Source: Pelagicoccus sp. SDUM812002 (GTDB lineage Bacteria; Verrucomicrobiota; Verrucomicrobiia; Opitutales; Opitutaceae). Taken from it: a DNA stretch of 64,000 nt. Both the position numbers and the translations under genes were made by a program. Every line of letters starts with the position of its first letter. Position 1 is the first letter of the stretch. Below the pieces are notes generated by a model. It ran no database searches and was not told the DNA's origin. It saw only the letters and a program-made list of their open reading frames with translations. Where the stretch lies: assembly GCF_031127835.1 (NCBI RefSeq), contig NZ_JARXHX010000006.1, positions 1 through 64,000 of the forward strand, in the 5' to 3' direction. Below, in pieces: positions 1-9,643 of this stretch.

Positions 1-16
1 AACGGTTTTTTCACGA

Positions 17-93
<77 letters not shown>

Positions 94-113
94 GTGGCGT
101 GAAAGAGACGCTG

Positions 114-141
114 AAAGTAGGAAGCGGCCTTTTCAAGTCAA
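114..141 (-). promoter_or_regulatory. sigma-70-like promoter of tRNA-Asp
   Basis: On the minus strand a TTGACT hexamer (136-141) is followed after 16 nt by TACTTT (114-119), about 20 nt upstream of the first tRNA base. Placement and spacing fit a housekeeping promoter for the tRNA. Confidence 0.6.
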
Positions 142-370
142 GTGCGGTTTCGAACTTTTTTCTGCGACCATTAGCCCATCAATACAGCGCTTTTCTCGGC
201 TGTGCTTGAACTCGATTCTGGACCTTTCGGATCAAAGTGGAACACATCTCATTAGCCACGTTTCCAAAGGATTAGCCGCAGCCAAAAGCACCCTTTCAGA
301 GAAAGAGTCGTATCCAGTAATTCTTGCAAAATAAGTATTTTTTGACACTAATCCTACTTTCACCACCCGA

Positions 371-958
371 ATGCGCAAACGCACCACGCCAGGACAGCTC
401 GAATTTTGGACCAGCGCACCTCCCGCAGCCACCACGCAGGAGCTATTGTTCACTGGCGACCAACTTGAAGCATTGTCGTCCGAGGGGCCGGGACTAGGCA
501 TACTAGCTCCTCGTAAACCGACTCCTGCAGGCAAGGCACTGGACGAGAATTTCGCGGAGCGTCGCCCCTTGAAAATCCTCGTCGCCGACGACAACGAAAT
601 CAATCGCAAGATCATCCGCATAATCCTGCGAAAGCTAGGCTACAGCTGCGTCGAAGCCGAAAATGGTGAAGACGCTTTGAAGCTGTATCAAAGTGGCGAC
701 TACGACTACATCTTCATGGATCTCGACATGCCCTACATGGACGGACTCGAGGTCACTCAAGCCATCCGCGAAGCGGAAAACGATAGCGCACGGCAAACTG
801 AAATCATAGCAGTCACCGCCAACGTCTCTCCTGAGACGAGACTCAAATGCCGGCGGGTCGGCATGAACGGTTACCTCGAAAAGCCAATCACTGCTTCCAT
901 CATCAAGGACCAGCTCCTACGCAGCTGGCCTCGTGTAAGAACCCGCCGCAAGAACTAG
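371..958 (+). CDS. orphan response-regulator receiver protein
   Basis: A 195-residue protein. Residues 68-186 form a CheY-like receiver domain, with the acidic pair D73-D74, the phospho-acceptor D117 (MDLDMP), a conserved Thr in AVTAN and the switch lysine K171 (EKP). There is no output domain after it. The first 65 residues are Pro/Ala-rich and match nothing I recognise; they may be a leftover linker of a hybrid kinase. Receivers of the MPYMDG / TANVSPE type usually sit at the C-terminus of hybrid kinases, so this protein may take phosphate from such a kinase, for example the one at 24.4-29.7 kb (inference). No kinase gene is adjacent. Confidence 0.85.
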   Translation: MRKRTTPGQLEFWTSAPPAATTQELLFTGDQLEALSSEGPGLGILAPRKPTPAGKALDENFAERRPLKILVADDNEINRKIIRIILRKLGYSCVEAENGEDALKLYQSGDYDYIFMDLDMPYMDGLEVTQAIREAENDSARQTEIIAVTANVSPETRLKCRRVGMNGYLEKPITASIIKDQLLRSWPRVRTRRKN

Positions 959-1179
959 AGCCCCTTGCTGACATCCAAAATTCCCACAACCGCGGCCTAG
1001 TTGAGTCGCGGTCTCTTTGTATCTAAATTTAGAATACTAACGGGAGATATTTACCAACAAATCCAGCAACGCTCATTAGGATTTGGATGCCTAGCGTCAG
1101 AGCCCAAAACTTCGACCGAAACTTGCCTGTTTCAAACTACTGCTGCGGCTATGCGACGCAGACTCCTCCGTACCCGAAC

Positions 1180-1213
1180 AAAAAACGCCCTCGGCTACAT
1201 GCCGAGAGCGTTT
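1180..1213 (-). terminator. rho-independent terminator of tpiA
   Basis: A 10-bp stem (1186-1195 with 1201-1210, one G-T-type mismatch) and a 5-nt loop are followed on the minus strand by a six-T run (1180-1185). It lies just downstream of the tpiA stop codon. Confidence 0.85.
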
Positions 1214-1244
1214 CCACCAAATAATTCCGTAGATCCGAAATTAA

Positions 1245-2012
1245 CTAGTCTGCCTTACGAGCAGAAGTTATGAGATCGGAGAAGGACTTTGCGTCGAGAG
1301 CAGCGCCACCGATGAGACCACCGTCGATATCCTTCTGAGCGAGAAGCTCGTCCGCGTTCGCTGGCTTCATGGAACCTCCGTAAAGGATTCGTATCTTTTC
1401 AGCAACTGCTTCCCCGTACTTCGCAGTTAGCTCCGCACGGATAGCTGCGTGAACTTCCTGAGCCATTTCTGGAGTCGCAGTTTTACCGGTACCGATCGCC
1501 CAAACAGGTTCGTAAGCGATAACGACCTTTGGCATATCCTCAGCAGATACTCCTTCGAGGCCGCCAAGAAGCTGCGTCTTGTTTACTTCGAGCGTTTCGT
1601 CCGCTTCGCGTTGTTCGAGGGTCTCGCCGATACAGAGGATCGGGTTGAGGTTGTTCTCGAGGGAGAACTTCACCTTCTCGTTCACGAACGCGTCAGACTC
1701 CTTGAAGTATTCGCGGCGCTCGCTGTGGCCGAGGATGACGTACTTGCCGAAAACCGCACGGATCATCTCAGCGGAGATTTCACCCGTGTAGGCACCGCTG
1801 GCCTGAGGATAGAGGTTTTGTGCGCCGAGCTTAACCGCGGAACCTTCGATAGCGGTGGATACGCGATCCAGTGCGATTGCGGTTGGGCAGATGACAACCT
1901 CTACAGACTCGTCCTTAGATACGAATGACGCGATTTCCTTCGCGAGATCCGCACCGTCCGACGGGTTCTTGTTCATTTTCCAGTTACCTGCGATGAGATA
2001 TTTGCGGGACAT
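1245..2012 (-). CDS. tpiA: triosephosphate isomerase
   Basis: Interconverts dihydroxyacetone phosphate and glyceraldehyde 3-phosphate in the cytosol. The 255-residue length is standard. Substrate lysine K12 lies in GNWKMN, catalytic H96 in ILGHSERR, and catalytic base E168 in [16 protein letters not shown], which also carries the mobile loop. The phosphate-binding GGS and GGA motifs are near the C-terminus. It lies 52 nt downstream of pgk on the same strand and is probably cotranscribed with it; a strong terminator follows. Confidence 0.98.
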   Translation of the reverse strand: MSRKYLIAGNWKMNKNPSDGADLAKEIASFVSKDESVEVVICPTAIALDRVSTAIEGSAVKLGAQNLYPQASGAYTGEISAEMIRAVFGKYVILGHSERREYFKESDAFVNEKVKFSLENNLNPILCIGETLEQREADETLEVNKTQLLGGLEGVSAEDMPKVVIAYEPVWAIGTGKTATPEMAQEVHAAIRAELTAKYGEAVAEKIRILYGGSMKPANADELLAQKDIDGGLIGGAALDAKSFSDLITSARKAD

Positions 2013-2064
2013 ATTCTTTGGATTTAAGATTTAAATTTTCAGATGAGAATTTGGATCGGAACGA

Positions 2065-3267
2065 CTATTTCTTGTCGAGAGCGTCCACGCCAGGAAGCAC
2101 TTTTCCCTCGAGGAACTCGAGGCTGGCGCCGCCACCTGTGCTCATGAAGGAAACCTTATCGCCGTAGCCAGCCATGTTCACAGCCGTTACGGAGTCTCCT
2201 CCACCGATGATGGTGGTTGCGTCTTGATTTTCCGCGATTGCCTTAGCCACTGCAAACGTGCCTTTGTTACAATCGTCGCTTTCGAAGATGCCCATCGGAC
2301 CATTCCAGAGAACGGTCTTGGACTTGGCAACTTCCGCACAATAGAGCTCGGTAGTCTTCGGGCCGATGTCCACGCCTTCCCATCCGTCAGGGATGTTTCC
2401 GTCTTCATCAGAAGTGCCGAGGTTACCCGCCTGCATCGCACCGAAGTCGAACGAATCTACGGTGACATTGTCGATTGGAAGCAAAAGCTTAACGCCTTTG
2501 GCTTCCGCCTTCTTCTGGAGCTCCGCTGTCATTTCGACCATGGATTCTTCCTTGAGGCTGTCTCCCACAGTCTTGCCGTTGGCGAGGGCAAAAGTGTAAG
2601 CCATCGCTCCACCAATGAGGATTGTGTCCGCCTTCTCGAGCAAGGCATCGATGACCTTCAACTTGTCGGAAACCTTGGCTCCACCGAGGATTACGGTGAA
2701 AGGGCGCTCCGCATTCGCAGTCTTGTCACCGAGGAATTCAAGCTCCTTTTGGATGAGGAAACCGCAAACCGCTGGCTTGAGAAACTCAGCGATCCCTGCC
2801 GTCGAGGAATGGGCGCGATGCGCGGTGCCGAATGCGTCATTGATGTAGAGATCGCCCAGCTTCGCGAAAGCTTGGGAAAGCTCGGAGTCGTTTTTCTCTT
2901 CGCCAGGGTGGAAACGAACATTTTCAAGCAGGGCTACGGAGCCTGGCTCGAGAGCAGCGACCGCCTTTTCAGCTACCTCGCCGCGCGATTCGGGAACGAA
3001 AACCACTGCTTGACCGAGTTCCTTCGAAAGCGCCTTTGCGACAGGTTCAAGAGAGAACTTTGGGTTTACCTCGCCCTTCGGACGACCGAGGTGGCTGAGA
3101 AGCACTGCGGTGCCGCCGTTGGCGATCACGTGCTTGATTGTCGGCAGGGCGCCGAGGATACGGGTATTGTCGGTGACTTCGCCGTCCTTGAGAGGCACGT
3201 TGAAGTCTACGCGAATGAGCGCTTTCTTACCCTTGAGGTCGATGTCTTCGATGGTCTTTGTAGCCAT
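2065..3267 (-). CDS. pgk: phosphoglycerate kinase
   Basis: Transfers phosphate between 1,3-bisphosphoglycerate and ADP in glycolysis/gluconeogenesis. 400 residues, the usual bacterial size. The N-lobe signature RVDFNVPL, the substrate-binding [17 protein letters not shown], and the C-lobe GGGDSVTA nucleotide-binding motif are intact. It is the first gene of a pgk-tpiA pair. A terminator at 3433-3474 separates it from gap upstream, so pgk-tpiA probably has its own promoter in 3268-3430, although I see no convincing -35/-10 there. Confidence 0.98.
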   Translation of the reverse strand: MATKTIEDIDLKGKKALIRVDFNVPLKDGEVTDNTRILGALPTIKHVIANGGTAVLLSHLGRPKGEVNPKFSLEPVAKALSKELGQAVVFVPESRGEVAEKAVAALEPGSVALLENVRFHPGEEKNDSELSQAFAKLGDLYINDAFGTAHRAHSSTAGIAEFLKPAVCGFLIQKELEFLGDKTANAERPFTVILGGAKVSDKLKVIDALLEKADTILIGGAMAYTFALANGKTVGDSLKEESMVEMTAELQKKAEAKGVKLLLPIDNVTVDSFDFGAMQAGNLGTSDEDGNIPDGWEGVDIGPKTTELYCAEVAKSKTVLWNGPMGIFESDDCNKGTFAVAKAIAENQDATTIIGGGDSVTAVNMAGYGDKVSFMSTGGGASLEFLEGKVLPGVDALDKK

Positions 3268-3432
3268 AGCTTTTAATGGAAAGTGGTTGGACGGCTTCGC
3301 CGAAGACGCCCTAGAAACTTGGAGGGAGAAAGGCAGCCTGAAAAAGATGCCAACCTTTCATTTTTGAGTAGGTTCGGTTGATTGCTTCCGTGTTGGTAAG
3401 TAGAATGAATCAATCGAAAGTGCTCGTACAAG

Positions 3433-3474
3433 AAAAAGCCCCTTGCCCGCGCAAACGGGCGCAAGCAAAGGGCT
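3433..3474 (-). terminator. rho-independent terminator of gap
   Basis: A GC-rich hairpin (arms 3437-3450 and 3458-3474, with a small internal mismatch) is followed on the minus strand by TTTTT (3433-3437). It lies 25-65 nt beyond the gap stop codon and ends gap transcription before pgk. Confidence 0.8.
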
Positions 3475-3497
3475 GAAAAAACTAATCCTTCACTCGA

Positions 3498-4520
3498 TTA
3501 GAGAGCAGCAACCTTCTTGAGAAGGTCTACGACGCGATTGGAGTAACCCCATTCGTTGTCGTACCAGCTAACGAGCTTGAAGAACTTATCGTTGAGACCC
3601 ATGCCGGAACCTGCGTCGAATATCGAAGAGGCTGGGCAGTGGATGAAGTCAGAAGAGGCAACTTCGTCTTCGGTGTACTCGAGGATTCCCTTTAGAGGAC
3701 CGGACTCGGAAGCTTCCTTCATCTTCTGGCAAATCTCTTCGTAAGAAGTGGACTTTACGGTCTTAACGGTAAGGTCGACCACAGAAACAGTTGGAGTTGG
3801 AACGCGGAACGCCATGCCAGTGAGCTTGCCAGCAACTTCTGGAAGAACGAGGCCAACAGCCTTGGCTGCACCAGTGGTCGATGGGATGATGTTCATCGCA
3901 GCAGCGCGTCCACCCTTCATGTCCTTAGGAGAGGGTCCATCGACAGTCTTCTGCGTAGCAGTGTAGCTGTGAACGGTAGTCATCAGACCTTCTTCGATGC
4001 CGAAGTTGTCGAGGATAACCTTAGTGATAGGGGCCAAGCAGTTAGTCGTGCAAGACGCGTTGGAGATCAGCGTGTCCTCTGCGGTGAGCGTGTCGTCGTT
4101 GACGCCGAGAACGACGGTCTTGACGGCACCCTTGCCGGGAGCGGAAATGATAACCTTCTTCGCGCCGGCGTCGATGTGGCCTTGAGCCTTATCGTCCTGA
4201 ACCCAGAGACCCGTCGACTCGATAACGATGTCGATGTTGTTCTCCGCCCAAGGAAGGTTGGATGGGATTTCGCGAAGTGCGAGACACTTGATCTTGTGGC
4301 CGTTAACGACGAGCGTGTCTTCACCTTCTGCTTCCACAGTACCGTTGAAACGACCCTGAGTGGAGTCGTACTTGAGCAGGTACGCTAGGTTCGACGCAGG
4401 AACGAGGTCGTTTACAGCGACGACGTCGACTTCAGTGCCGAGAAGGCCCTGGTCCACGAGTGCGCGGAATACTAGGCGGCCGATGCGGCCGAAACCATTG
4501 ATAGCTACTTTTACAGCCAT
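3498..4520 (-). CDS. gap: glyceraldehyde-3-phosphate dehydrogenase, type I
   Basis: Oxidative phosphorylation of glyceraldehyde 3-phosphate with NAD. 340 residues. The Rossmann start INGFGRIGR, the Asn-Asp pair in VAVNDLV that favours NAD over NADP, and the active-site [12 protein letters not shown] with nucleophile C157 are present. The general-base histidine lies in [11 protein letters not shown]. It is transcribed alone, with its own terminator, just upstream of pgk-tpiA on the same strand, forming the classic lower-glycolysis cluster. Confidence 0.98.
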   Translation of the reverse strand: MAVKVAINGFGRIGRLVFRALVDQGLLGTEVDVVAVNDLVPASNLAYLLKYDSTQGRFNGTVEAEGEDTLVVNGHKIKCLALREIPSNLPWAENNIDIVIESTGLWVQDDKAQGHIDAGAKKVIISAPGKGAVKTVVLGVNDDTLTAEDTLISNASCTTNCLAPITKVILDNFGIEEGLMTTVHSYTATQKTVDGPSPKDMKGGRAAAMNIIPSTTGAAKAVGLVLPEVAGKLTGMAFRVPTPTVSVVDLTVKTVKSTSYEEICQKMKEASESGPLKGILEYTEDEVASSDFIHCPASSIFDAGSGMGLNDKFFKLVSWYDNEWGYSNRVVDLLKKVAAL

Positions 4521-4589
4521 GGTAATCTATGTGTTGCGATATTGACGTGTTGAGTGATTTCACGCGGCAAAACTGCCACGCGAGGCGGG

Positions 4590-4618
4590 AGTACATGACA
4601 CCCCCCAGAGAAAATCAA
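4590..4618 (-). promoter_or_regulatory. candidate promoter of gap
   Basis: On the minus strand TTGATT (4613-4618) and TGTACT (4590-4595) are separated by 17 nt, about 70 nt upstream of the gap start. A GC-rich imperfect hairpin (about 4560-4582) lies in the predicted 5' leader. Only partial consensus match. Confidence 0.4.
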
Positions 4619-4667
4619 GAAGTTATGGTATCTGATTTTTTTGCTCAGCTATCAGAGGCACTGATCG

Positions 4668-7217
4668 TTAAGCTAACTCCCAAAGGCCGCAGGCGATGCG
4701 GGGCAAAAAGAGAGCCTTATGCGGTTGATTAGCCCAGATACGATCCTTGGCATCGAGAAAGCGTTCGTGGTCGGCGATCTGGCGCCACGACTTGCCGCCC
4801 CAATCTCCTAGAGGGATCTGTACCGAGCCGAGACCGGGGTTCGCCGCGAAGAGCAACTTCCGTCCTCCCCACTCTCCCGATGCGTTGTAAACGCACGCAA
4901 AAGCGTTGCCGCTTTCCGCTGGCAAGAAATCGAAGAAACCTTCCGGAGCTCTGTTATAGTGACGCAAGATCCCTCCTCTTTCAGAAAGACGGAAGGCGAT
5001 CCAGTCCGAAAAATACTTCGAGCAGGAAGAAAACTCGAGAGCCCGCTCGTAATCCAAAGCGTTTCGAGGTCCGTCTTGGTAAGTGTTACGCACTCCGTTC
5101 TTCGTACCGAGAAAATCCATACCCGCGTGCAGCATCGGCATGCCGACAGACATCATGAGCAGTGATATCATCATGCGCGTGCGAGCGATGTCACGGTGGG
5201 TCGGAAGCGTACCGTCGAAATTCGCGTGTTCGGTGATATCGTCGATCCAAACCCGATCGTCATGCGATTCCACGTAATTCACCGTCTGAGCCGGCCAAGT
5301 TGCGTAATGCCCCACCGAACCTTGCATAAAATACTTCACCGCGTCTATGCCAGACTCGCAACGAACGTAGTCCTTGAGAAACTCTCTGTATCCATCGTTC
5401 CACGACGCGAATCCCGTATCCCGCAGCTCCGGACCAATGTGACCGCGGAAGCTCCACGGCTCCGCGATTAGGATAACATCGGAGCGCACCTTTTTCAGTT
5501 CCTTTTCGACGTCCTTGAGTACGGGCTTGCCCACTAGGTCAGCCAGATCAAACCGGAATCCGTCCACGCCATAAAATTCCACAAGGTGCTTCAGGCTATC
5601 GATGATCAGACGCTTCGCCATTGGAGCTTCGCTTCGGAGGTCGTTTCCGCATCCACTCCAATTACTCAAATCTCCATCCGCCGAGGCATGAAAATAATAG
5701 TGTTTGTCAATGAACATTAGGTGGGCCGGCTCACCCACGTGGTTGTAGACCACATCCAGAATCACCGCGAAGCCTTCTTCGTGCAGCGTTTCCACCAAAT
5801 CTTTAAACTCTTGTACTTGCGAGGCCTTGGTTGGCTCGCTTCCGTATCCAGAATGCGGAGCGAAGTAGTTAGCCGTCATGTAGCCCCAGTGATACTCACC
5901 GTAGCTCTGACTGTCGTTTTCCTGAATCGGCTGCAGTTCGATCGCGTTTACCCCGAGACGCTTCGGATAAAAATCTTTCCGCCGAGCGTACTTGGCGAGG
6001 TCGGCAAAGCCGAGGGGACGGTCTCCGTCACGCACGACTCCAGGCGCCTTTTCCACGAAATCCCGAACGTGTCCTTCGAGCACCACCAAATTCTGCCACT
6101 GCGGTGGGTTAAAATGCCGCGCCGGCTTACCGTAAGCTGCATCGTCAATAATAATGCCTGGCCCTTCCCTGCCCACCATCGCCTTCGCGTACGGATCGAG
6201 CACGTTAAAATCCGGATTGAACAAGCTATTGTGCTGAGCGGGTCCATCGACGCGGAACCAATAGTAGTAACCTGCCAAATCCTCGTCGACAGTGGCTTCC
6301 CAGACGAAATCCCTATCGCGCTTCATCAGCAGCCAGTTTGCCTTCTTCGGATCTGACAAATCCGAAAAGAAGCCCACCTTCACCCACTTTGCCCGCGGGG
6401 CAAATAAGCGGAAAGTCACAGACTTGCCATTTACAACGGCACCGAGCGGCTTATCGGACTTTAAGCTGAGGAAGAATTTACCTAGCGATAGCTCTGTCCG
6501 CTCCACCCCCTTGCGGGTGTGGTAGAGTAAAACGTTCTTATTGGAAAACTCGATCGGCTTCTTCAGCTTGAAGCCAAGGCGATGTTTTCCGGTACGCTTG
6601 GGCTGGTAGGTGTAGTTCGCATTACCCATGCCGTCCGATGAGAGGTTGGGCGCCTCCTGATCCGGCAGAAACCAATGGTGCTGATCGGTCACAAACTTGA
6701 ACTGGCAGCCCTCGTCACAATCGAAAATATCAATTTCCTTTCGCAAGATCAGCGCGCGTTTCCCATTTATGGTCTCCGGCTTCAATTCCCATTTTTCATC
6801 GCCGATCGCGCTCTGCCAACCATTGAAACTCCCCGCCACGTAGACAGATGCCCCCGTGTACTCGATTTTCGAATACTTCTGCGGAAAGAAGACGAAGACC
6901 ACCTTACCGCTTTTGCTCACAAAGTAACCACTCTGCTTCGCATATTCGATCGGCGGCAAAGCACTCAGAGCTAAGTGGGAATGCACCTGGCCTTCCAAAC
7001 TTATAGGCGGCAGCCGCGCCGCCCGCCAATCTCGATTGAGCTCCACGACTCCCTCAGTGAGCGAGGTGAGGTAAGCTTTCCGTATGTGTCTGCTTTCTAA
7101 AGAAGGTGCCATGTAGGTGTAGACGTCACAATCAACCAAACACGATCCGCGCCAAAGCAAGAAAATCGGGCCGGGAAATTTGAGATTTAACCGTTTTGTC
7201 TTCCGAGGCCATCCCAA
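4668..7217 (-). CDS. GH13 alpha-glucan debranching-type enzyme (pullulanase/isoamylase-like) with two N-terminal carbohydrate modules
   Basis: Predicted to hydrolyse alpha-1,6 branches of glycogen or starch-like glucans. In the 849-residue frame, an AMPK/CBM48-like module lies at about 105-205 (VYVAGSFNGW) and a second E-set module at about 255-350 (VTFRLFAP). The GH13 barrel runs from about 375 to 800 with DVVYNHVGEP, nucleophile D557 in GFRFDLAD, acid/base E586 in LIAEPW, and transition-state D653 in VESHDD. YHWGYMTANYFAPHSGYG resembles the WGY motif of debranching enzymes. No clear signal peptide, so probably cytoplasmic. The first 35 codons look non-conserved; a start at 7112 (MAPSLESRH) is equally likely. 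Branching enzyme or another GH13 specificity cannot be excluded. The glycolytic neighbours fit use of storage glucan. Confidence 0.85.
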   Translation of the reverse strand: MGWPRKTKRLNLKFPGPIFLLWRGSCLVDCDVYTYMAPSLESRHIRKAYLTSLTEGVVELNRDWRAARLPPISLEGQVHSHLALSALPPIEYAKQSGYFVSKSGKVVFVFFPQKYSKIEYTGASVYVAGSFNGWQSAIGDEKWELKPETINGKRALILRKEIDIFDCDEGCQFKFVTDQHHWFLPDQEAPNLSSDGMGNANYTYQPKRTGKHRLGFKLKKPIEFSNKNVLLYHTRKGVERTELSLGKFFLSLKSDKPLGAVVNGKSVTFRLFAPRAKWVKVGFFSDLSDPKKANWLLMKRDRDFVWEATVDEDLAGYYYWFRVDGPAQHNSLFNPDFNVLDPYAKAMVGREGPGIIIDDAAYGKPARHFNPPQWQNLVVLEGHVRDFVEKAPGVVRDGDRPLGFADLAKYARRKDFYPKRLGVNAIELQPIQENDSQSYGEYHWGYMTANYFAPHSGYGSEPTKASQVQEFKDLVETLHEEGFAVILDVVYNHVGEPAHLMFIDKHYYFHASADGDLSNWSGCGNDLRSEAPMAKRLIIDSLKHLVEFYGVDGFRFDLADLVGKPVLKDVEKELKKVRSDVILIAEPWSFRGHIGPELRDTGFASWNDGYREFLKDYVRCESGIDAVKYFMQGSVGHYATWPAQTVNYVESHDDRVWIDDITEHANFDGTLPTHRDIARTRMMISLLMMSVGMPMLHAGMDFLGTKNGVRNTYQDGPRNALDYERALEFSSCSKYFSDWIAFRLSERGGILRHYNRAPEGFFDFLPAESGNAFACVYNASGEWGGRKLLFAANPGLGSVQIPLGDWGGKSWRQIADHERFLDAKDRIWANQPHKALFLPRIACGLWELA

Positions 7218-7236
7218 CGACCGAAAAGAAGCGATC

Positions 7237-7965
7237 CTAATCCCTACGACTCAGTGCCGCAATCAAGTCAGCCGAGCGCTCGATCGCCTCCAAATAACGT
7301 TCAAACAAGTCCTTGGCCGCCTCCCCGCTAAACGGGGGCAAAGTTGTTCCATCCCGGATTCCCTGCAGTTCCTCGAAAACGGAGAGGTCGTACAAAACAT
7401 GCTTGGAGAGCTCTCTCACCGCATCTCGCTTCTTGGCCGGCACGTTCACCGAGTAGAACCGGAGCGCGGCTTTCAGCATGATCTGAAAATTCGAAAGAGA
7501 CCGTAGCATCAGGTCCAAAAGCGTCTCCCCATCGTCGACCGCCAGCATATACCCCTCACGCAACTGTATCAGCTTTCCTTTCAGCTCGTGCTCCAGCTGA
7601 AAGCGCAAATTCGCCTGGCTGATAGGCAAGTCCCGCAACACGTCTCGACCATAAAGCACACGATGGTTCTCCTTGATGTCTAATAGCTCGATAGGAAAGA
7701 CATGCGACGAATTCATCAACCGCTCGAGAGCGAACATTAAAGGAGGCGGATTTCCGAACTTGTTCCAATCCCTCGAGAGCCGAGCGATCGCATCCAGCTC
7801 CTCCATTCCCATCTGCGTGCAGACGACCATGATGTTCACGTCCGAAAAACGCTCCGCCGTGTCTCCTACCGCCGCCGAACCAAATAGGGCAACCATCGTC
7901 AATCGGTCGCCCAACGCCTCTTTCAGTTCGTCCGTAAATGCCTCTGGAGTCATCAAGCTCTTCAT
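7237..7965 (-). CDS. minimal nucleotidyltransferase-domain protein with substituted second Asp
   Basis: 242 residues. The N-terminal half shows the pol-beta-type nucleotidyltransferase signature: GSAAVG at about 29, then FSDVNIMVV, where the usual pattern is SDxDLxV. The second metal-binding aspartate is therefore Asn. The C-terminal half (about 120-240) is all-helical and resembles the substrate-binding or HEPN-like helices that often accompany these domains. Substrate unknown. It lies 19 nt upstream of the longest GH13 frame on the same strand. The altered motif suggests weakened or lost transferase activity, or a regulatory role; I cannot tell which. Confidence 0.7.
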   Translation of the reverse strand: MKSLMTPEAFTDELKEALGDRLTMVALFGSAAVGDTAERFSDVNIMVVCTQMGMEELDAIARLSRDWNKFGNPPPLMFALERLMNSSHVFPIELLDIKENHRVLYGRDVLRDLPISQANLRFQLEHELKGKLIQLREGYMLAVDDGETLLDLMLRSLSNFQIMLKAALRFYSVNVPAKKRDAVRELSKHVLYDLSVFEELQGIRDGTTLPPFSGEAAKDLFERYLEAIERSADLIAALSRRD

Positions 7966-8046
7966 AGAGAATCAATTGGGAAAACCCTTACTCGCGCTTC
8001 CACGCGCAAAACGCCAGCTCGAAAATCGAACCACTGCGGCTTCGTT

Positions 8047-8090
8047 TCACCATTCGCTCTTCACATTTTAAACTTCACGCTTCACCTTCC
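8047..8090 (+). repeat. degenerate TTCAC-type short tandem repeats
   Basis: The leader of mnmA has spaced TTCAC units (TTCACCATTCGCTCTTCAC, then CTTCACGCTTCACCTTCC). Similar TTCAC/GTGAA strings occur at about 18820-18846, 21308-21342 and 21435-21470. Low-complexity, heptad-like spacing. Confidence 0.45.
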
Positions 8091-8096
8091 CTGCCC

Positions 8097-9182
8097 ATGA
8101 AGAAGATCCTGGTCGCCATGTCTGGAGGCGTCGACTCCGCCGTCGCTGCCTTGCTCCTCAAAGAGCAAGGCTACGCCATCGAGGGCGCTTACATGAAAAA
8201 CTGGATCAATGAGGACGAAATCCTCGGCGACTGCCCCTGGCAGCAAGACATCGAAGATGCCGCCGCGGTAGCCGAATCCCTCGGCATCCCTTTCCGCGTG
8301 GTCAACCTCATGCAGGAGTACCGCACCCGCATTGTCGACTACCTGCTCTCCGGATACCAGTCCGGCATCACGCCTAATCCGGACGTTATGTGTAACCGTG
8401 AGATCAAGTTCGGAGTCTTCCTCGACTACGCCCTCGAAAACGGCTTCGACGAAGTCGCCACCGGACACTACGCCCAGATCCGCGAGGCAACTGAAACGAC
8501 TCCCCGCGCTATCATCGAAGGTGCAGACCCCAACAAGGACCAAACCTATTTCCTTGCCATGATGCGCCCCGAGCAAGTGGCTCGAGCCCGCTTTCCCGTC
8601 GGCCACCTGCTCAAACCTAAGCTCCGCGAGCTCGCTCAAAAAGCAGAGCTTCCCAACGCCAAGAAAAAGGACAGCCAAGGCATCTGCTTCATCGGCAACA
8701 TAAAGATGGCCGACTTCCTCCGCGAATACGTGCCCGACCGCCCCGGCCCCATCCTCCGGGCCGATGACGACAAGCCACTCGGCGAACACCGCGGCCTCCA
8801 TTATTTCACCATCGGCCAACGCCGCGGCATCGGGATCCCTTCCAACTCGGACAACGACTTCTATGTTGTAGTCGGGAAAGACATACAGCGCAACGCCCTG
8901 CTCGTCTCCTTCGAGGCTCCAACCGCCCCAGGCCTTTACTCCAGCCGCTGCGAAGTCTCCGAACTTAGCTTCACCGGAGCCCCTCCGGCCAACGACTGCC
9001 GACTCGAGGTCAAGGTCCGCTACCGCGACCCGCGCGTTGCTGTGAACTACAAGCAGCTCGACGAAAAAACCGTCGAAATTACCTTCGACGAACCGCAGCG
9101 TGCCCTCGCCCTCGGCCAAATCATCGCCCTCTACGACGGCCCCCACCTCCTCGGCGGTGGTATCTACACAAAAATCGGCTAG
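8097..9182 (+). CDS. mnmA: tRNA-specific 2-thiouridylase MnmA
   Basis: Adenylates and thiolates U34 of tRNA-Lys, -Glu and -Gln using sulfur relayed to it. 361 residues. The PP-loop SGGVDSA lies at 9-15, first catalytic cysteine C99 in MCNREIKFG, second catalytic cysteine C197 in GICFIG, and the central motif [10 protein letters not shown] is present. A standard single-domain MnmA. The stop codon at 9180-9182 overlaps the first base of a REP-like palindrome. No operon partner with intact function follows. Confidence 0.97.
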   Translation: MKKILVAMSGGVDSAVAALLLKEQGYAIEGAYMKNWINEDEILGDCPWQQDIEDAAAVAESLGIPFRVVNLMQEYRTRIVDYLLSGYQSGITPNPDVMCNREIKFGVFLDYALENGFDEVATGHYAQIREATETTPRAIIEGADPNKDQTYFLAMMRPEQVARARFPVGHLLKPKLRELAQKAELPNAKKKDSQGICFIGNIKMADFLREYVPDRPGPILRADDDKPLGEHRGLHYFTIGQRRGIGIPSNSDNDFYVVVGKDIQRNALLVSFEAPTAPGLYSSRCEVSELSFTGAPPANDCRLEVKVRYRDPRVAVNYKQLDEKTVEITFDEPQRALALGQIIALYDGPHLLGGGIYTKIG

Positions 9183-9205
9183 GTAGAAGCGAGCTTGGTC
9201 GCGAA
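9182..9205 (+). repeat. REP-like palindrome, GTAG(G/A)AGCGA type
   Basis: GGTAGAAGCGAGCTTGGTCG plus CGAA forms an imperfect palindrome. It is near-identical to the copy inside imuB (22483-22506, opposite strand) and related to 15411-15432 and 18774-18792. Confidence 0.6.
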
Positions 9206-9564
9206 CCCCTTAACCATCTTAACATCCATCAGCCCCGCCTACATACTTCTCTTCGTCTTCCTAGGCATCCCCGCCCTCCTCTTCGGCGGGCAATACCTGT
9301 TTAGTCGCCACTACCGAGCTAAAAAGCAGACCGTCATTTCCGCCGACTCCCCCGAAGCCTGGAACACTATTCTCCTGAAAATCATTCCGATCGTATCCAA
9401 ACATCCAACACACTTTCGCGAACGACTCGAAACCAATATAAAACTCTTCTTCGCAGAAGTCGTTTTCGAAGGACAAAGTGGCATGGACATCACCGACGAA
9501 CGCAAGCGACCAGCCTCTACAAGATCCTAAAAACTACTACCGCCTCGATCCCATTAGTTGGTAA
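9195..9564 (+). pseudogene. mtfA: mtfA remnant (M90 peptidase family) with internal deletion and frameshift
   Basis: The readable frame from 9195 (TTG, inside a repeat, so the true start is uncertain) has a membrane segment (AYILLFVFLGIPALLFG). It continues with HPTHFRERLETNIKLFFAEV and FEGQSGMDITDERKR, the N-terminal part of the MtfA family. The frame then breaks. The next bases encode, across one further frameshift, SLYKILK and NYYRLDPISW followed by TAA at 9562-9564, which matches the MtfA C-terminal end (LYxxLxxYYxxDP). The middle of the protein, including the HExxH zinc motif and about 140 residues, is missing. The family comes from motif recognition. Function is certainly lost for peptidase activity. 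Confidence 0.7.
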
Positions 9565-9569
9565 AAACC

Positions 9570-9594
9570 TGGAGGGACGAGTGCACCCTCGTCC
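9570..9594 (+). repeat. REP-like palindrome, GGAGGGACGA type
   Basis: GGAGGGACGAGTGCACCCTC followed by GTCC: arms GGACGAG/CTCGTCC flank a short loop. Same design as 15379-15400. Confidence 0.6.
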
Positions 9595-9643
9595 GTAAAA
9601 TCCAACAGTCCGATCCACAATCCATCATCCACTTATTTCCACA

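Noticed and set aside
1001-1273. 90-codon frame overlapping the tpiA terminator
   Set aside because: It reads through the terminator hairpin and the tpiA end and has no recognisable protein features.
2224-3276. 350-codon open frame antisense to pgk
   Set aside because: Mirror of the pgk coding sequence caused by codon bias; no domain, no signal.
3286-3312. GGACGGCTTCGCCGAAGACGCC upstream of pgk, resembling a REP-like element
   Set aside because: It is an imperfect short dyad without the shared flanks or GTAGG/GGAGGG start; kept out of the family.
8082-9146. 354-codon open frame antisense to mnmA
   Set aside because: Shadow of mnmA, whose motifs are complete.
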